From contig NZ_JAGETY010000008.1 of NCBI RefSeq assembly GCF_017571525.1, positions 186,001-250,000 of the forward strand: DNA of 64,000 nt. Reading direction: 5' to 3'. The notes beneath the pieces were generated by a model. It was not told the origin of the DNA. It was given only the letters and a program-made list of their open reading frames with translations, and did no database searches. The position numbers were made by a program, and so were the translations under genes. The stretch comes from Hymenobacter sp. BT559. Its GTDB lineage: Bacteria > Bacteroidota > Bacteroidia > Cytophagales > Hymenobacteraceae. Below, in pieces: positions 59,918-64,000 of the stretch. Numbering within the stretch: the stretch's first letter is position 1; every line of letters begins with the position of its first letter.

Positions 59918-61318
59918 ATGTCCGATTCATCTACCCGCTACGAACGGGTGCTTTCCTGGTTCGACCGGTACCTTATTCGCCCTCTGTATACCGACCGGGT
60001 GCGGCGCCTTATTCTGCAAAGCTTCCCGTTTTGGATGGCGTCCATCCTGACCGGACTGGTGGCAGTTGGGTACGAAAAAATGTTTGGCTGGGCCGAAGAG
60101 CTGAGCTTCACCTGGTTGCGGCAGACGCCCTGGCTGGCGTTTGTGCTCACGCCGGTGGCATTTGGCGCGTCGTGGCTGCTGGTGCGCGAGCTAGCCCCGG
60201 CGGCCCGGGGCAGCGGTATTCCGCAGGTAATGGCGGGCATTGAGCTCTCCAACCCCGCCCATCATCAGCACACCAACTACCTGCTGAGCCTGCGCGTGGC
60301 CGTAACCAAAGTGCTCAGCAGCGTGGTGCTACTATTGGGCGGCGGGGTTATCGGGCGCGAGGGACCCACCATTCAGGTATCGGCGGCTATTTTTAGGGCC
60401 ATCAACCGCTTGCAGCCGGTCGGCTGGCCGCAGCTTTCGCGCCAGATTGCGCTGGTAACGGGTGGCGCCGCCGGGCTAGCCGCGGCTTTCAACACGCCGC
60501 TAGGTGGCATCGTGTTTGTGGTAGAAGAGCTGACCCAGATGCACATGGCGCGCTTCCGCATGGCCGTGTTTACGGCCGTTATCATTGCCGGCCTCACCGC
60601 CCAAACCTTTCTGGGTCCCTACCTCTACCTGGGCTACCCCAAGGTGATAGCCGCTACGGGCCGGGTGCAGCTGGTTGTTTTCCTGGTGGCCGTGGTGTGC
60701 GGCATCGCGGGGGCAGCCTTTGCCAAAACCCTGCTCTGGCTAGGCAATTACCGCAAGCGCTTCACATCGCTAGGGGCCCAGGCCGGCTGGGTGCTAGGCT
60801 GCGGCCTGCTGATGGCGGCCGTAGCTTTTGCGTTTGGGACGGAAAGTGTAGGCACCGGCAAGCCCATTATTAATCGCCTGCTTTTCCAAAATAACGGCCT
60901 GACGCCCTGGTACTTATTTCCGGTGCGGTTTGTAGGTATGGCACTCAGCTACAGCAGTGGTGGCGCGGGCGGCGTGTTTGCTACCTCGCTCAGCGCCGGA
61001 GCTATTCTGGGCGATGGGGTGGCCCGCCTGACTGGCGTGGCGGTGGCCGACCGCAACCTGCTCATTCTGGTCAGCATGGTAAGTTTTCTCACGGGCGTGG
61101 TGCGCTCGCCGTTCACGGCTGCCATCTTGGTGCTGGAAATGACGGACCGCCACTCAGCCATTTTTCAGCTGCTGATTAGCGGCCTGCTGGCCCAAAGTGC
61201 AGCCACCCTGCTCGACCGCCACTCGCTCTACGAGCACCTCAAGCAGGGCTTCATCCGGGAAGCGCTGAATTTTAATGCGCAGCCCACGGCTGCCCCTGCG
61301 CCAGCTCACGAAGAATGA
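59918..61318 (+). CDS. ClC-family chloride channel/transporter
   Basis: A 466-residue integral membrane protein of the ClC family. Selectivity motifs are GSGIP (98-102), GREGP with gating Glu149, and GGAAGLAAAFNTPLGGIVFVVEE; the third ion-binding motif appears as YSSGGAGGVFATSLSAGAILG. About 14-18 helices are expected, and there is no CBS domain at the C-terminus. Whether it is a channel or an H+/Cl- antiporter depends on an internal proton Glu that I cannot assign. The ATG at 59918 gives the normal start; a 34-codon upstream frame is rejected. Confidence 0.93.
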   Translation: MSDSSTRYERVLSWFDRYLIRPLYTDRVRRLILQSFPFWMASILTGLVAVGYEKMFGWAEELSFTWLRQTPWLAFVLTPVAFGASWLLVRELAPAARGSGIPQVMAGIELSNPAHHQHTNYLLSLRVAVTKVLSSVVLLLGGGVIGREGPTIQVSAAIFRAINRLQPVGWPQLSRQIALVTGGAAGLAAAFNTPLGGIVFVVEELTQMHMARFRMAVFTAVIIAGLTAQTFLGPYLYLGYPKVIAATGRVQLVVFLVAVVCGIAGAAFAKTLLWLGNYRKRFTSLGAQAGWVLGCGLLMAAVAFAFGTESVGTGKPIINRLLFQNNGLTPWYLFPVRFVGMALSYSSGGAGGVFATSLSAGAILGDGVARLTGVAVADRNLLILVSMVSFLTGVVRSPFTAAILVLEMTDRHSAIFQLLISGLLAQSAATLLDRHSLYEHLKQGFIREALNFNAQPTAAPAPAHEE

Positions 61319-61328
61319 GCCCCTGGCG

Positions 61329-61802
61329 CTACTCGCGCTTGCGCCCAATGCTGAGCCGATATACCGTTTCGGTGAGGCGCTTGGCGCGGGCGGTGGGGTT
61401 TTTGGCGCCCTTGAGGTAGCGCACGTAGGCGCGCTGCTCGGGCTTTTCGAGCTTTTTGAAGAAAACCAGCGCGGCTTCGTTTTCGGCCAGGGCCGCGGCC
61501 AAGTCCTCGGGCATATTTACGACGCGCTCGCTCAGGTCGTGGCGCAGGGCCACGTGCAGCACGTCGCCCACGGTTTTGCCCACGGCCCGGCGCACCTCGC
61601 GCGGCACCACCAGGGCATGGTAGCCATCGCCAATAGGGGCTAGCTCGCCTTGGTAGGGAAAGCCGTCGATGGCTGTCTGCACAGGCAGCTCGTCCTTGGT
61701 GCCATATACCTCGGCCACCGAAAACGGGGCTACCACAAATACGTCGCCGGTGCGCGGGTCGGCTTCGAGGGCCGCGTCAAATTCTTGTTCAAAGTCCGTC
61801 AT
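61329..61802 (-). CDS. YdeI/OmpD-associated, DUF1905-type protein
   Basis: A 157-residue soluble protein with a DUF1905 beta-barrel part (about 1-100, VQTAIDGFPYQGELAPIGDGYHALVVPREVRRAVGKTVGDVLHVALRHD) and a C-terminal YdeI-type helical region (MPEDLAAALAENEAALVFFKKLEKPEQRAYVRYLKGAKNPTARAKRLTETV). These two pieces are joined in many Bacteroidota proteins; the function is unknown, although a related protein helps bacteria tolerate cationic peptides. ATGs at 61811 and 61802 are both possible. It is convergent with the ClC gene, 10 bases away. Confidence 0.88.
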   Translation of the reverse strand: MTDFEQEFDAALEADPRTGDVFVVAPFSVAEVYGTKDELPVQTAIDGFPYQGELAPIGDGYHALVVPREVRRAVGKTVGDVLHVALRHDLSERVVNMPEDLAAALAENEAALVFFKKLEKPEQRAYVRYLKGAKNPTARAKRLTETVYRLSIGRKRE

Positions 61803-61813
61803 CACCCGCAAAA

Positions 61814-63196
61814 TTACGCCGGGCGCGGGCGGGCTTCGTGCAGGGCCTGCGCAATTGCCTCGGTAGCGGTGGCGGGCACCACCCGTACGGCGCCGGCCGC
61901 TAGCCCCAGTTCGTGGTGCAGGCGCTCGGCCAGGGTGGTAGTTTCGGTCAGTACCAGGTCGGCGCGGCGTAGGGCCTGGCGTTGCAACTCAGCTACCCAG
62001 CCTGTGGCCGTTTCGGCCGACTCATCGGCCGGCGCGGCTAGGGCGGCCACGTGCAGCACCAGCAGCCGGCCGGTGCGCTGGCGCAGCTCCTGCGCGGCTA
62101 ACCAGGTAGGCCAGGCCGGCGCATAAATAACTTCGTAAGTAGGCTCGGCCAGTGCCACCGGCACCGCAAAGCGGGCATACTGAATAATTTGAAAGTTTAA
62201 GTCGGGCGCGGGATAGTGCTGGGCAGCCGGCAGCAAGGCAGCATGCGCAGGGCTAGCGGTGGCCGCGCCGTCGGGTGCGGGCTCGCTAGGGGCTGTCGGT
62301 GCTGGCGCTGAGGGCGCAACAGGCTGGCGCAGTGCAGCTAGTGCCTCGGGCCAGCTAGCCTGCTCGGGCAGGAGCGGAGCCTCTTCCGGCGGCGCGAGGT
62401 CAGGGCTGACCAGCTCAACCACTTCCGGCTCGTCGGCAGTGCTGGGCGGCAGGTCGGTTTCCAGGGCGGCAGCCTGGAGCATTGGCTCGGCCGAGGTGGT
62501 GGCAGCAGGCAACTGCCCGGCGGCTATTTCGGGGGCCGCAAGCGCAGTTATTGTGGGTAGAAATTGTTCGCTAGCTATGCTGCTCAGTGGCGCTGCGGGC
62601 CACTGAGTGGCCAACGAAGACCCTGGCGCCGCTAGGGGCTCAGCTGCGGAAGCAATATGCGGCGTGGCGCCTACATAAGGAGCGGCAGGAAGTGCTGCCC
62701 CTAGCCAGATAGGGGCGGGCAGGGGCCGGCCCGCCAGCCGGGCCAGCTGCGGCAGGCTGTGGCTGCCCAGGCGCAGCACGCGCACCGTGGCCCAGCCCAG
62801 GTCTGGCGCAGCAGCGGGGGCTAGCGCTACGGCCGGGCTGGGTAGTAGCAGCTCGTCGGCAGCCGGCTCGGCATCTTCTTCCAGTGCCTCGGCGCGAAGT
62901 AGCGCGGTAGCCGCCGGGGCAGGGGGCGGAGTTTCTACTAAGGCTGGAGCCAACTCGCTGGGATGTACTGCCTCCGGAGCCTGCGCAGCGGGTTCTGGCA
63001 GGGCTAGCGGCAGGTATTCTTCGGCGCTGAGGTGGTTGGGGGCGTCGGCCTGGGGCACCATCACCAAGATGGAATCGACGGCAGGGGCGGGAACTTGCGT
63101 GGCTGCTACCAGCGCCCGCACGGCCGGCGCCGCCTCATCCCAAGCCAGTACAAGCACGGCAAGGGGGGCAGGCAAATCGGCAGCGGGCAGTGACAT
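61814..63196 (-). CDS. Ala/Pro-rich protein with decayed GT4-like parts
   Basis: A 460-residue protein of strongly biased composition. The N-terminal stretch (about 10-50, LAVLVLAWDEAAPAVRALVAAT) and the C-terminal 130 residues resemble the N-terminal domain of GT4 or glycogen-synthase-like glycosyltransferases: YEVIYAPAWPTWLAAQELRQRTGRLLVLHVAAL fits the VIHAHDWLTxxAGxxAK pattern, and RQALRRADLVLTETTTLAERL fits the following ADxVIxVSxxT helix. The nucleotide-binding C-terminal domain is absent and a roughly 270-residue Ala/Pro/Glu-rich insert fills the middle. It is probably a remnant or a repurposed GT4 protein; catalysis is unlikely. Nearby glgB fits a glycogen-related ancestor. Confidence 0.65.
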   Translation of the reverse strand: MSLPAADLPAPLAVLVLAWDEAAPAVRALVAATQVPAPAVDSILVMVPQADAPNHLSAEEYLPLALPEPAAQAPEAVHPSELAPALVETPPPAPAATALLRAEALEEDAEPAADELLLPSPAVALAPAAAPDLGWATVRVLRLGSHSLPQLARLAGRPLPAPIWLGAALPAAPYVGATPHIASAAEPLAAPGSSLATQWPAAPLSSIASEQFLPTITALAAPEIAAGQLPAATTSAEPMLQAAALETDLPPSTADEPEVVELVSPDLAPPEEAPLLPEQASWPEALAALRQPVAPSAPAPTAPSEPAPDGAATASPAHAALLPAAQHYPAPDLNFQIIQYARFAVPVALAEPTYEVIYAPAWPTWLAAQELRQRTGRLLVLHVAALAAPADESAETATGWVAELQRQALRRADLVLTETTTLAERLHHELGLAAGAVRVVPATATEAIAQALHEARPRPA

Positions 63197-63417
63197 CAGG
63201 CAGGTATTGGCACTGCGAATAACGTGGCTACCGAGGCCAAGTTAACCGCGGAGCTTAAAAAAATAATCGCAACGCGCGCTGGCAGCCCTGCGTTTCTGGC
63301 ACTTCGCCCCGAGTGCATGCCGGTGCCAACCGATAACTTGCAAGCTTAAAGCTCCGCAGTTGCTGATTGCAGCTGTGGCTTTTGGGCCGGCCTTCTTTGT
63401 CTTTTCGCTCCTTTTAT

Positions 63418-64000
63418 ATGCCTAGCAATTCCGTTCAGGAAAATAACTACATGCTCAACGACCTGGCGCTGCAAGCCCGCCAGGAGCACCTGCCCGGCGC
63501 CGTGCAGCGCGTCGAGCAAACCGACGACCACCTCTTCACCTTCACCACCGAAAACGGCACCCGTCTGCTGCTGCACGCGCTCAGCGACAAGATTCTGCGC
63601 TTTCGCTACCTCACGCCGGGCTCGCCTAGCGAGCCCGATTTCAGCTACGCCGTGCCCGACCCCGCCGCCGAGCGCACCATGCGCCCCGGCGTGCCGAGCT
63701 TTCTGGAATTCAAGGAGAAAAGCGACCACTACCGCCTCACCACCGGCCGCCTCATCTGCATTGTGTGGAAAGACTCGCTGCGTACGCGGGTGCTCGACCG
63801 CTCGGGCAACATCCTGAGCGCCGACGAAAAGGGCTTTCACTGGCACCACGACGACGATACCGGCAACGACATCGTGAAGATGAGCCACGCCGTGCCCAGC
63901 GGCGTGTGCTACTACGGCCTCGGCGACAAGCCCGCCAACATGAACCTGCGCGGCCAGCGCTTCCTCAACTGGGGCTCTGATACCTACGGCTACGTGAAGG
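63418..64000 (+). CDS. GH31 alpha-glucosidase, N-terminal part (runs off the end)
   Basis: The first 194 codons of a larger gene. The N-terminal beta-sandwich of glycoside hydrolase family 31 is recognisable: LLLHALSDKILRFRYLTPG, YRLTTGRLICIVWKDSL, and VCYYGLGDKPANMNLRGQRFLNWGSDTYGY, the signature just before the catalytic barrel. The catalytic Asp residues lie beyond the window, so activity is unverified. Family members release glucose or xylose from alpha-linked oligosaccharides. Proximity to glgB suggests alpha-glucan turnover. No signal peptide is apparent at the N-terminus. Confidence 0.85.
   Translation, partial: MPSNSVQENNYMLNDLALQARQEHLPGAVQRVEQTDDHLFTFTTENGTRLLLHALSDKILRFRYLTPGSPSEPDFSYAVPDPAAERTMRPGVPSFLEFKEKSDHYRLTTGRLICIVWKDSLRTRVLDRSGNILSADEKGFHWHHDDDTGNDIVKMSHAVPSGVCYYGLGDKPANMNLRGQRFLNWGSDTYGYVK

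Noticed and set aside
63248..63357. GCGGAGCTT / AAGCTCCGC dyad before the GH31 gene
   Set aside because: Only 9 bp with a spacer of about 90 bases; too weak to call a repeat or operator.

Overview
The window looks like chromosomal DNA from a GC-rich member of the Bacteroidota, most likely Hymenobacter or a close relative (Cytophagales). The main reasons are a complete type IX secretion translocon gene (sprA) in the block maeB-ruvA-sprA-gcvH-vanZ, a large Oar-like TonB-dependent receptor, DUF2807 proteins, and repeated TAnnTTTG (-7) promoter elements 20-75 bases before start codons. The genus is inferred from style and gene content, not from a database match.

Layout. 0.2-5.5 kb: tgt, a GIY-YIG nuclease gene framed by a perfect 44-bp inverted repeat, an LptF/LptG-type permease, an EamA transporter, ispE and a sugar-phosphate transferase. 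5.6-17.6 kb: a MacAB-TolC-like efflux locus (adaptor, outer-membrane factor, ATPase, two FtsX-type permeases), then two DUF2807 proteins around an aspartic protease, then an NtrC-type regulator and a histidine kinase. A near-consensus sigma-54 site precedes the adaptor gene, so the regulator probably controls the pump. 17.6-22.4 kb: a STAS-like protein, a tetrapyrrole-methylase-fold methyltransferase, an alpha/beta hydrolase, a membrane protein, and an acyltransferase-flippase pair. 22.5-30.4 kb: TonB receptor, YicC, a secreted protein, a VanZ-M28 peptidase fusion and gcvH. 30.4-41.4 kb: sprA, ruvA, maeB. 41.5-49.7 kb: LysM lytic transglycosylase, gatA, two TatA-like proteins with Gln/Asn/Tyr-rich tails, a second flippase, an enoyl-CoA hydratase and mscL. 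49.8-55.5 kb: a secreted basic protein and the rimP-nusA-infB operon. 55.6-64 kb: a small lipoprotein-like ORF, ggt, glgB, a ClC channel, a YdeI-like protein, a decayed glycosyltransferase-like protein and the start of a GH31 glucosidase that runs off the end.

The most unusual layer is the non-coding one. Several gene junctions carry long inverted repeats of at least two recurring families. In places these supply the start or stop codon of the neighbouring gene. One such palindrome pair carries the GIY-YIG nuclease gene, which suggests a minimal nuclease-palindrome mobile element. Other points are two tandem TatA proteins with prion-like tails, a VanZ-peptidase fusion with a fossil signal peptide at the joint, a Tgt without its zinc cysteines, a 30-bp perfect hairpin between convergent genes, and a candidate small RNA near 46.5 kb. 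I saw no tRNA, rRNA, CRISPR array, prophage or classical insertion sequence.
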